From: Akkermansiaceae bacterium UBA2381
GTDB lineage: Bacteria; Verrucomicrobiota; Verrucomicrobiia; Verrucomicrobiales; DEV007
Direction of reading: 5' to 3'
Length of the DNA stretch: 64,000 nucleotides
NCBI GenBank assembly: GCA_002344215.1
Contig: DDSV01000032.1
Span: 66,458 to 130,457, forward strand
Program-made: the position numbers and the translations under genes
Shown: in pieces, positions 44,614 to 52,418 of the stretch
How the letters are laid out: every line of letters starts with the position of its first letter
How positions within the stretch are numbered: the stretch's first letter is position 1
Notes under the pieces: generated by a model
Databases searched by the model: none
Told to the model about the DNA's origin: nothing
Seen by the model: only the letters and a program-made list of their open reading frames with translations

Positions 44614-46038
44614 ATGAAACGCCTCGTCTTTTCTCTCTCCGTGCTCTTCTGTGCTCTCTGTGGTAAAGCCGAAAGCGCTGAGACCCGTCCCAATCTCATC
44701 TGGATCATGGCCGACGATCTCGGCTGGGGTGATCTCGGGAGCTACGGTCAAAAGGTGATCAAAACTCCCCGCCTCGACCGCATGGCCGCGGAAGGGCTTC
44801 GTTTCACCCACTTCTATGCCGGAGCCACGGTATGCGCTCCCTCGCGCAGTGTTCTCATGACCGGGCTGCATCACGGGCACACCCGGGTGCGGGGGAATGC
44901 CGGAAAAGACAATCCCGCGGCCCAGGCCCTGAAGTCCGGCGACATCACTGTCGCGGCCGCCCTGCAAAAGGCCGGCTACCGGACCGCGCTGATGGGCAAG
45001 TGGGGCCTCGGAGATGTCGGCGAGGCGGAGACCGGACTGCCGCTCCGGCACGGCTTCGATGAGTTTTTCGGTTATCTCAATCAGCACCATGCCCACAATC
45101 ATTTTCCGGATTTTCTCTGGCGGAATGAAGCGAAAGTCGCCCTGCCGAACTACCTCACTCCTGTCGGTGACCAGGGAGGCGGTTACTCCGAGGATCCAAT
45201 TCTCTACACCGACGACCTCCTCACCGATGAGTCGCTGAAGTTCGTTTCGCGGAATCAGGACAAGCCTTTCTTCCTCTACTGGAGCCTCGTCATCCCCCAT
45301 GCGAACAATGAGCGCGGCAAAGAGATCGGCGATGGCGCCCATGTTCCCGACTACGGTCCTTATGCAAAGATGGACTGGCCCGATCAGGACAAGGGCCAGG
45401 CGGCGATGATCACCCGGCTCGACAGCTACGTGGGGCGAATGTTAGACCAGCTCAAGCTCCTCGGACTCGCTGAAAACACCCTCGTCATCTTCACGAGCGA
45501 CAACGGACCGCACAACGAGAGTAAACATAATCTCGAGCGTTTCAATCCCTCGGGTCCTTACACCGGGATCAAGCGCAGCCTGACTGACGGCGGGATCCGC
45601 GTGCCCTTCATCGCCTGGTGGCCCGGCACGGTGAAGCCCGGGGAGACCGATCACGCGGGCTATTTTCCCGACTGGTTCCCGACCGCAGCTGAATTGGCGA
45701 AGGCCGAGACGCCGGCCAATCTCGACGGCATCAGCCTTGTTCCGCTCCTCACCGGGAAGACAGATGAGCAGAAGAAGCACGAGTTTATGTATTGGGAATT
45801 CCACGAAGGTGGCTTCAAGCAGGCCGCTCTCTACGACAGCCGCTGGAAAGGCATTCGCCAGGGCGGACCCGATGCCCCGGTGAAATTGTACGATCAGCAG
45901 AATGATGTGGCCGAGATGACCGACGTCGCGGCACAGCATCCTGAAATCGCCGAAAAAATCAGCGCCTATCTCAAGACCGCGCGCACGCCCCTCGCCGAGT
46001 GGGAGCCAAAATGGAAGGCCGCGGGGAAGGGGAAGTAG
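44614..46038 (+). CDS. Sulfatase 15 of 18 (paralogue of sulfatase 7)
   Basis: A 474-residue sulfatase, 10 bp after sulfatase 14. The signal peptide MKRLVFSLSVLFCALCGKAES is encoded by the same CTCTGTGGT-type repeat found in sulfatases 7 and 17. Motifs: MADDLGWGDLGSYG, C74-APSR, GKWG (128-131, no His) and SDNG (D296, N297). YLNQHHAHNHFPDFLWRN and YWEFHEGGFKQAALYDSRWKGIR pair it with sulfatase 7. It ends with a short KAAGKGK. A 128-bp gap follows, the longest inside the island, so a transcription boundary here is possible. Confidence 0.95.
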   Translation: MKRLVFSLSVLFCALCGKAESAETRPNLIWIMADDLGWGDLGSYGQKVIKTPRLDRMAAEGLRFTHFYAGATVCAPSRSVLMTGLHHGHTRVRGNAGKDNPAAQALKSGDITVAAALQKAGYRTALMGKWGLGDVGEAETGLPLRHGFDEFFGYLNQHHAHNHFPDFLWRNEAKVALPNYLTPVGDQGGGYSEDPILYTDDLLTDESLKFVSRNQDKPFFLYWSLVIPHANNERGKEIGDGAHVPDYGPYAKMDWPDQDKGQAAMITRLDSYVGRMLDQLKLLGLAENTLVIFTSDNGPHNESKHNLERFNPSGPYTGIKRSLTDGGIRVPFIAWWPGTVKPGETDHAGYFPDWFPTAAELAKAETPANLDGISLVPLLTGKTDEQKKHEFMYWEFHEGGFKQAALYDSRWKGIRQGGPDAPVKLYDQQNDVAEMTDVAAQHPEIAEKISAYLKTARTPLAEWEPKWKAAGKGK

Positions 46039-46059
46039 AGGGACGGGCCGTCAATGGGC

Positions 46060-46071
46060 GTTTGGCCAAAC
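46060..46071. promoter_or_regulatory. 12-bp palindrome in the longest gap of the island
   Basis: GTTTGGCCAAAC is a perfect palindrome 22 bp after the stop of sulfatase 15 and 95 bp before sulfatase 16. It is a candidate operator; chance is a serious alternative at this length. Confidence 0.25.
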
Positions 46072-46166
46072 CCCGGCCGGGCGCAAAGACGCCTTTTCGA
46101 AACTCTGGGCTTCCCCCGGAGTTGGATTGCGGTCCATACTCACCCTCGACTTGACCCTGTTGACTC

Positions 46167-47669
46167 ATGAAGCAAACCCTCTTCACTCTCGCCCTTCTGC
46201 TCCTCTCGGGGATGGCTCCGGCGGCGGATAAGCCCAACGTGCTTTTTCTCATCTCCGACGATCTCAATAACTATCTGGGATGTTACGGTGACCCGCGCGC
46301 GAAGACGCCGAACATCGACGAACTCGCTTCGCGCGGCGTCAGGTTTGACCGGGCCTATTGCACCTTCCCGCTCTGTGGTCCGAGCCGTAACTCGATGCTG
46401 ACCGGGCTCTACCCGAACAGCAACGGGATTTTGACAAACGGACAGGTTTTCCGCGAGACGATCCCGTCGCACCAGAGTCTCTCCCAGGCCTTTCGCCGCG
46501 ACGGGTATTTTGCCGCCCGCATCGGCAAGCTCTATCATTATAACGTGCCGAACTCCATCGGAACGAATGGCCACGACGACCCGGGCTCGTGGGAGCTCGA
46601 ACTCAACCCCGCCGGTGTCGACCGCCTCGAGGAAGAGGATGATATTTTCACCCTGACGCCCGGGCAATTCGGCGGCACCCTGAGCTGGTATGCTTCGCCG
46701 AAGAGTGACGAGCACCACACTGACGCGATGATGGCGTCGGACGCCGAGTGGGTTCTCGAGCGTTGCGCGAAACAAAAGGACAGGCCTTTCTTTCTTGCGG
46801 TCGGGTTCTTCCGTCCTCACACCCCCTATGTTGCTCCGAAAGAGCCGTATTACGGGTGGTATCCGGAAAATGAAATGCCGCTCTTCCCCACGCTCGACAA
46901 GAATCCGCCCGAAGTACCCGCCGCCGCGCTAGGCAGCTACAAGAAAGAACAGGATAAGCTCACCGATGAGTTGCGACGCCAGTGTGTTCAGGCCTACTAC
47001 GCGAGCATTAGCTTCATGGACGCGCAGGTCGGGCGTGTCGTTGCTGCGCTCGATCGGCTCGGGCTTGCGGAGAATACCATCATAGTTTTCACCAGTGATC
47101 ACGGCTACCACATGGGTGAGCATGGTCTCTATCAGAAGCTGAGCCTCTTCGAAGGCAGCGCCCGTGTCCCGATGCTGATCGTTGCTCCCGGAAAAGGCAA
47201 GGGGACCGTCGTGAAGGAGCCGGTCAGTCAACTCGATCTCTACCCGACCCTCACCCAACTCGCGGGAGTCAAAGCGCCCAAAAACATTCAGGGCCAGAGC
47301 CTCGTGCCTATGCTGGAGGATCCCGAAGCAAAGGGCCGCGGATGGGCTCTCACTCAGGTCGCCCGCGGCGGAGGCGGCAAGCAGAAAAACCCCGAAGCGA
47401 AGGCAAAGCGCTTCTTCGGCTACAGTCTGCGCACGCCCCGCTACCGTTACACGGAGTGGGATGAGGGCGCGCAGGGGAGTGAACTCTACGATCACGAGAC
47501 CGATCCCGGCGAACTCGTCAATCTCGCGGGCAAGCCCGAACACGCGGAAACCGTCGCCGAATTGAGCAAGCTGCTGCGCGAGGCGGCAAAGGGATCGTTT
47601 CCCGCCGATGGAGTGACGCCGCCGGTCAAGGAGGGCGGACTTTGGGCTCCGAATCTGACGAATCCGTGA
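46167..47669 (+). CDS. Sulfatase 16 of 18 (iduronate-2-sulfatase-like)
   Basis: A 500-residue sulfatase with the signal peptide MKQTLFTLALLLLSGMAPAA. ISDDLNNYLGCYGDPRAKTPNIDELASRG, C70-GPSR with NSMLTGLYPNSNGI, GKLYHYN in place of GKWH, and SDHG with YHMGEHGLYQKLSLFEGSARVP (D311, H312) identify the iduronate-2-sulfatase-like subfamily (S1_7). Bacterial members act on several O-2-sulfated sugars, not only iduronate. Two short Lys/Gly stretches occur inside it (PGKGKGTVVKEP and GGGGKQKNPEAKAK). It starts after the 128-bp gap and may have its own promoter. Confidence 0.95.
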   Translation: MKQTLFTLALLLLSGMAPAADKPNVLFLISDDLNNYLGCYGDPRAKTPNIDELASRGVRFDRAYCTFPLCGPSRNSMLTGLYPNSNGILTNGQVFRETIPSHQSLSQAFRRDGYFAARIGKLYHYNVPNSIGTNGHDDPGSWELELNPAGVDRLEEEDDIFTLTPGQFGGTLSWYASPKSDEHHTDAMMASDAEWVLERCAKQKDRPFFLAVGFFRPHTPYVAPKEPYYGWYPENEMPLFPTLDKNPPEVPAAALGSYKKEQDKLTDELRRQCVQAYYASISFMDAQVGRVVAALDRLGLAENTIIVFTSDHGYHMGEHGLYQKLSLFEGSARVPMLIVAPGKGKGTVVKEPVSQLDLYPTLTQLAGVKAPKNIQGQSLVPMLEDPEAKGRGWALTQVARGGGGKQKNPEAKAKRFFGYSLRTPRYRYTEWDEGAQGSELYDHETDPGELVNLAGKPEHAETVAELSKLLREAAKGSFPADGVTPPVKEGGLWAPNLTNP

Positions 47670-47675
47670 GGAGCG

Positions 47676-47696
47676 TTTTAGCTTTTAGCTTTTAGC
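47676..47696 (+). repeat. TTTTAGC tandem repeat (3 copies)
   Basis: Three exact 7-bp copies lie between sulfatases 16 and 17, 22 bp before the start codon of sulfatase 17 and just upstream of its CTCTGTGGT-type repeat. Confidence 0.7.
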
Positions 47697-47718
47697 TGTT
47701 TTGCTTGAAATCCTGTCT

Positions 47719-49275
47719 ATGAAATCTTTCCTTCTCTCTGTGCTACTCTGTGTTCTCTGTGGTGGATCCTTCGCCGCCGAGCGCCCTAACATTATCGTTA
47801 TCCTCGCCGACGATCTCGGGTTCGGGGATGTTTCCTGCAACAATCCTGATTCGAAGATCGCCACGCCGAACATTGATCGCATCGCGAAAGAGGGGATGCG
47901 TTTCACCGATGGGCATACTTCCTCCGGAGTCTGCACGCCGACGCGCTACAGTCTGCTCACCGGCCGCTATCACTGGCGCACGCATCTGCAGAACGGCGTT
48001 CTCGGGGGCTTTTCCCTGCCTCTCATTTCGGAAGGTCGCGTGACCCTTGCGAGTTTTTTGCGGGAGCAGGGGTACCACACCTCCTGCATCGGGAAGTGGC
48101 ATCTCGGAATGGAGTGGCCGCTTAAGGGTGGTGCAGTGGCCAATGATTCAGGGGAATTCGGAAAGGCGTTCAAGGACGTGAGTCTTGTAGATTACACCTC
48201 GGCCATTAAGAACGGTCCGGTTGATCGCGGTTTCGACAGCTACTACGGCATCAGTGCTTCGCTCGACATGTTTCCTTTTGTCTGGATCCGTGATCGACTC
48301 CCTACCGAGGTGGCGAGTGCCGAGAAAACATGGCTTCGGACCGGACCGGCCGGTCCAAAATTCGAGGCGGTCGACGTGCAGCCGGGGATCACCGCCGAAC
48401 TCATCGCGACGATCGAAAAGCGTGCCGAAGCCGCAAAAAAGGGTGATCCCTTTTTCGCCTACGTGCCGCTGGCCTCCCCACACACGCCCATTGTACCCGC
48501 CCCCGAATTTTTGGGGAAAAGCGGAATCAATGCCTACGCGGATTTTGTCCTGCAAGTTGATCATGACATGGGGCGAATCCTCGCCGCGCTCGAGACGGCG
48601 GGAATCGCCGAAGACACGCTCCTGATCTTCACCTCGGACAATGGGTGTTCGCCCCAGGCTGACATCCCCGCGCTCCTCGCGGCGGGGCATAACCCGAGCC
48701 ATGTTTATCGCGGTCACAAGGCCGACGCCTTCGAGGGTGGTCATCGCGTGCCCTTCCTCGTGCGCTGGCCGGCAAAGGTGAAGGCGGGCACGGTCTCGGA
48801 TCAACTCGTCGGGCAATTCGATTTCATGGCAACCTTTGCAGATTTGTTAGACAAGGATCTGCCACCGACGGCAGGCGAGGATAGCATCAGCTTTCTGCCG
48901 ACTCTGGTCGGTGAGGGCGCAACCGCCGGCCGGACCAGTCTGGTGAGCCAGTCGATCAACGGCAGCTTTGCGATTCGCGACGGGCAGTGGAAGCTGCTCC
49001 TCTGTCCCGGTTCGGGGGGGTGGAGCGCGCCGCGTCCCGGAAAGGACGACCACACCGGCTTGCCGGAGTTCCAGCTCTACGATCTCGCGACTGATCCCGG
49101 AGAGAAAAACAACCTTGTCGCCGCCCATCCGGAACGCGTCGCGACGATGAAGACGGAGATGGAAAAGGCAATTGCGCGCGGTCGCACGACCGGGGGACCC
49201 GACCTCAAAAATGATGTCGAGATCGTGATGGTAAAACCTATTCCGGTACCGAAACCGAAAGGAAAAGGGAAATGA
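47719..49275 (+). CDS. Sulfatase 17 of 18 (paralogue of sulfatase 18)
   Basis: A 518-residue sulfatase. The signal peptide MKSFLLSVLLCVLCGGSFAA is encoded by three CTCTGTGnn units. Motifs: LADDLGFGDVSC, C72-TPTR followed by YSLLTGRYHWRTHLQNGVLG, GKWH (125-128) and SDNG (D307, N308). The YHWRT...GVLG block and the RGHKADAFEGGHRVPF sequence after SDNG are shared in form with sulfatase 18 next door. It ends PVPKPKGKGK. The stop overlaps the ATG of sulfatase 18 (ATGA). ATG 47719 is preferred over the upstream TTG 47701 because it opens on the signal peptide. Confidence 0.95.
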   Translation: MKSFLLSVLLCVLCGGSFAAERPNIIVILADDLGFGDVSCNNPDSKIATPNIDRIAKEGMRFTDGHTSSGVCTPTRYSLLTGRYHWRTHLQNGVLGGFSLPLISEGRVTLASFLREQGYHTSCIGKWHLGMEWPLKGGAVANDSGEFGKAFKDVSLVDYTSAIKNGPVDRGFDSYYGISASLDMFPFVWIRDRLPTEVASAEKTWLRTGPAGPKFEAVDVQPGITAELIATIEKRAEAAKKGDPFFAYVPLASPHTPIVPAPEFLGKSGINAYADFVLQVDHDMGRILAALETAGIAEDTLLIFTSDNGCSPQADIPALLAAGHNPSHVYRGHKADAFEGGHRVPFLVRWPAKVKAGTVSDQLVGQFDFMATFADLLDKDLPPTAGEDSISFLPTLVGEGATAGRTSLVSQSINGSFAIRDGQWKLLLCPGSGGWSAPRPGKDDHTGLPEFQLYDLATDPGEKNNLVAAHPERVATMKTEMEKAIARGRTTGGPDLKNDVEIVMVKPIPVPKPKGKGK

Positions 49276-51398
49276 TCAGGATGAGAACGAACGTATCCCG
49301 CTCGTTTCGGACGCGAGTGGTTTTGATGGGTTTGTTAGTAATTGGATCTCTTTCATTCACCCCGGTAAGATCGGAGAATCTTCCGAATATCGTGGTCATC
49401 CTCGCCGACGACTTCGGTTACGGCAGTGCGGGTTGTTACGGTGCCGATGGAAAGCTGGTGCGGACTCCGAATATCGACCGCCTCGCCAGCGAGGGGCGGC
49501 GTTTCACGGATGCGAACACGACGTCGTCGGTCTGTTCGCCGACCCGCTACTCCGTGCTGACGGGGCGCTATTGCTGGCGCACCAGTGAGAAACACGGGGT
49601 CCTCGGAACCTACTCGCCGCTCCATATTGAAACGGGACGATTAAATCTTGCCTCTCTTCTCAAGAAGCATGGTTATCGAACCGCTGCGATCGGGAAGTGG
49701 CATCTTGGCTATGGTGCGGCCGGGGACTCCCCCGCCTGGAAGACCGATTACCGGAAGGAACTTTCGCCCGGTCCCCTCGACATCGGTTTTGACTATCATT
49801 TCGGCGTGCCGTCGAATCACGGTGATCTCACCGGGATCTATGTGGAAAACCGGCATGTCCTCGGATTGCGCGGGGCAGGCCTTTCTCCGGAGAAGATTCC
49901 TGATCCGGGCGATCCGGATTTCAAGGCGAACTACACTGCCGAAGACACCGAAAACGGTCGGGTTACTCCCATCGAGATCGACGCGCCCCGCCGGGTGAAC
50001 GAGCGTGTCATGCCGCATCTGTCCCGTCGTGTCAGTGAATGGATCGAGGGACTTGAGGGTGATGATCCCTTTTTCGTCTACTACACCCCCGTGGCGGTGC
50101 ATAACCCCGTCACTCCCGATGCGGATCTCGTCGGCTCGAGTGAGGCCGGCCCCTACGGAGATTGGATTCACGAACTTGATCGCAGCGTTGGCGAGGTCCT
50201 CGCTGCCCTGGAACGGAAAGGGGTCGCTGAGAATACTCTGGTGCTCTTCAGCAGCGACAACGGAGGTGTTTTCAAGCCTGAGCGGGAGATGGTCCAAACC
50301 GAGGCCTTCCGCGCGGGGCTGAAGATTAATGGGAATCTTCGCGGAGGCAAACACACGGTCTGGCAGGGAGGTTTCACCGTGCCCTTTCTCGCGAGGTGGC
50401 CCGGGAAGATTCCGGCCGGGACAGTATGCAATGACATGGTCAGTCTCGCCGACATCCTCGCGACGACGGCGGCGATCGTAGGGGAGCCGCTCCCGGAGCC
50501 GGGCAAGGCGGCCGAGGACAGTTTCAACATTCTACCGGCCCTTCTCGGAGAATCCGGAGCACTGCGATCCGACATGATCGTCCACAGCTCGGATGGAGTT
50601 TTCGCGATTCGCAAGGGACCCTGGAAATGGGTAGAGGGTGTCCCGGCGGCCGGGGTGAAACGAAAACAGTCCGACGAGTTCCTGGAGCAGCTCTACAAAA
50701 TCGAGGTCGATCCGGGGGAGACGAATGAGGTGAGTAAAGAGAATCCCGAGGTGGTTGCCGAGTTGCGTGCCCTTCTCGATCGTTATCGTGAGGGGGGCTA
50801 CAGTCGTGAACTGCCTCCCCTCGTCGAAAAGAGGGAGCAAGCGGTGGTATCCCTTGAGCCCGTTAAAGGCCGGGTCATGCTGGAGGATACTTTGTCCGCT
50901 CTGCCGCCGGCTCCCTGGGAGAAGCGGGGCGGGAACTGGCGCGCGGCGGAGAATGCCCTTTGGGGTTCCTCAGAGGGAAATCAGGGCAAGGGGGCGGGCT
51001 TGCGGGTTCCGGTCGTTTTCGGAAATGCCGTTCTCGACTACGAGATCCAGTTTCGCGATGCCGACCGTCACTCCCTGCGTGTCGAGGTGGGCGGGGAAAA
51101 GCGTTCCTTCCGGATCGAGATCAGCCGGGCCCATCTCGGCATCACCAAAAATCCCGAACCGGGCGAAGCCCTTACCGAAGCTCTACCGCTGGCGCGAAAA
51201 GCTCTCGAACTGAAGGGTGAGGTCTGGTATCCGGTGAGAATGAGCTGGAACGGAGACAAGCTTCGCGTGCAGGTCAACGATAGCGTTATCGAGGCCAGTC
51301 ATGAGATTCTCGGGGTAGAGAAGCGCGCCCTTAACTTCCTTGTTTTCGAGGGAGCTGCGGGATTCCGTGAGGTGAGTCTTGTGCAGCCGGAGAAGTGA
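49272..51398 (+). CDS. Sulfatase 18 of 18, fused to a C-terminal sandwich domain
   Basis: A 708-residue protein, about 200 residues longer than its neighbours. A sulfatase domain fills residues 1 to about 525: signal peptide, LADDFGYGSAGCYG, C88-SPTR with YSVLTGRYCWRTSEKHGVLG, GKWH (141-144), SDNG (D329, N330). From about 526 (LEPVKGRVMLEDTLSALPP) to the end is a jelly-roll-like module (WEKRGGNWRAAENALWG, LDYEIQFRDADRHSLRVEV, YPVRMSWNGDKLRVQVNDSVIEA), similar in layout to the free-standing ConA-like gene at 31737. This is probably a glycan-binding module joined to the enzyme. It is the last gene of the island. Confidence 0.94.
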   Translation: MIRMRTNVSRSFRTRVVLMGLLVIGSLSFTPVRSENLPNIVVILADDFGYGSAGCYGADGKLVRTPNIDRLASEGRRFTDANTTSSVCSPTRYSVLTGRYCWRTSEKHGVLGTYSPLHIETGRLNLASLLKKHGYRTAAIGKWHLGYGAAGDSPAWKTDYRKELSPGPLDIGFDYHFGVPSNHGDLTGIYVENRHVLGLRGAGLSPEKIPDPGDPDFKANYTAEDTENGRVTPIEIDAPRRVNERVMPHLSRRVSEWIEGLEGDDPFFVYYTPVAVHNPVTPDADLVGSSEAGPYGDWIHELDRSVGEVLAALERKGVAENTLVLFSSDNGGVFKPEREMVQTEAFRAGLKINGNLRGGKHTVWQGGFTVPFLARWPGKIPAGTVCNDMVSLADILATTAAIVGEPLPEPGKAAEDSFNILPALLGESGALRSDMIVHSSDGVFAIRKGPWKWVEGVPAAGVKRKQSDEFLEQLYKIEVDPGETNEVSKENPEVVAELRALLDRYREGGYSRELPPLVEKREQAVVSLEPVKGRVMLEDTLSALPPAPWEKRGGNWRAAENALWGSSEGNQGKGAGLRVPVVFGNAVLDYEIQFRDADRHSLRVEVGGEKRSFRIEISRAHLGITKNPEPGEALTEALPLARKALELKGEVWYPVRMSWNGDKLRVQVNDSVIEASHEILGVEKRALNFLVFEGAAGFREVSLVQPEK

Positions 51399-51426
51399 GG
51401 GAGGGAAATCCGAAACCCCCGGCAGT

Positions 51427-52392
51427 TCACGGTGCCGCCATCACCTCCCGCATCAGCGCGGTGCTGGCGTTTCCTCCGCTGAGGATCACGGCGACGCGCT
51501 GCCCCTGCCATTCGTTGTGATGCTTTTTCAAGGCGGCCCAGGCGAGAGCACCCGATCCCTCGGCGAGGTTGTGAGTGCTGCGGAGGAGGTCACCCATCGC
51601 GGCGACGGCCTCGTCGTCGGTCACTGTCACGATGTCGTGGGCGTAGTGCCGGATGTAGTCGAGCGCCTCCCGGTTCGGTGTCTTGCAGGCGACCCCTTCG
51701 GCCACCCGGGTCGTGCTCGACTGCTCGACAAACTCACCCTGACGAAACGACAAGGCGTAGGCAGGAGCATGCGCGGAGACGACACCGATGAGCTTTGTTT
51801 TTAATCCGAGAGCCTCCCGCACCGCTGCCAGTCCGCAGAAGCCCGAGCCCAGTCCGATGGGTACAAAAACCGCATCGAGATCGTCGACCGAGCGAAAAAG
51901 CTCGAGCCCGTAGGTCGCCACCCCGCGCACGAGCCACGGGTGAAAAGAGGGCACGGGATGCAGACCCTCTCTTGCGGCGAGGTCGCGGGAGTACTCGAGG
52001 GCGTCCTGAAATTCGCGGCCGTGCTCGACGAGTTCGGCTCCGAGTGCGCGCATCGCGGCATTTTTCTCGGGATTGTTGCCGTGGGGAACCACGATGACGG
52101 CGCGCAGTCCGCTCTCGCGAGCGGCGTAGGCAATGGACTGCCCGTGGTTGCCGGTCGTCGCGGCGATGACTCCGGGAACACCCGGTTCAGCGCGTTTCAG
52201 TTCGTCGAGGTAGACGAGCCCTCCCCGGATCTTAAAGGCGCCGACCGGAGTGTGATTCTCGTGTTTAACCCAAAGTTCCAGCCCGAGTCCCGCTTCGAGG
52301 AGAGGCCAGCGGTAGGTCGGGGTGACGGGGACGAGAGGACGAATCAGAACCCCGGCCGCTTCAATTTCGGACAGGGAGGGGAGTGATATCAT
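51427..52392 (-). CDS. Threonine/serine dehydratase-like PLP enzyme
   Basis: A 321-residue fold-type II pyridoxal-phosphate enzyme. The PLP lysine is in GAFKIRGG (K54); ATTGNHGQSIAYAAR is the substrate-binding loop, PIGLGSGFCGLAAVREALG the phosphate-binding glycine loop, and VILSGGNAST the C-terminal cofactor contact. It is close to catabolic threonine or serine dehydratases without a regulatory ACT domain; racemase or hydroxyaspartate-type activities in the same family are also possible. It is the last gene of a minus-strand operon, 26 bp after the ICMT-like gene, and faces the end of the sulfatase island. Confidence 0.9.
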   Translation of the reverse strand: MISLPSLSEIEAAGVLIRPLVPVTPTYRWPLLEAGLGLELWVKHENHTPVGAFKIRGGLVYLDELKRAEPGVPGVIAATTGNHGQSIAYAARESGLRAVIVVPHGNNPEKNAAMRALGAELVEHGREFQDALEYSRDLAAREGLHPVPSFHPWLVRGVATYGLELFRSVDDLDAVFVPIGLGSGFCGLAAVREALGLKTKLIGVVSAHAPAYALSFRQGEFVEQSSTTRVAEGVACKTPNREALDYIRHYAHDIVTVTDDEAVAAMGDLLRSTHNLAEGSGALAWAALKKHHNEWQGQRVAVILSGGNASTALMREVMAAP

Positions 52393-52418
52393 GGGACACC
52401 GGCCATCTCAGGCGGCGC

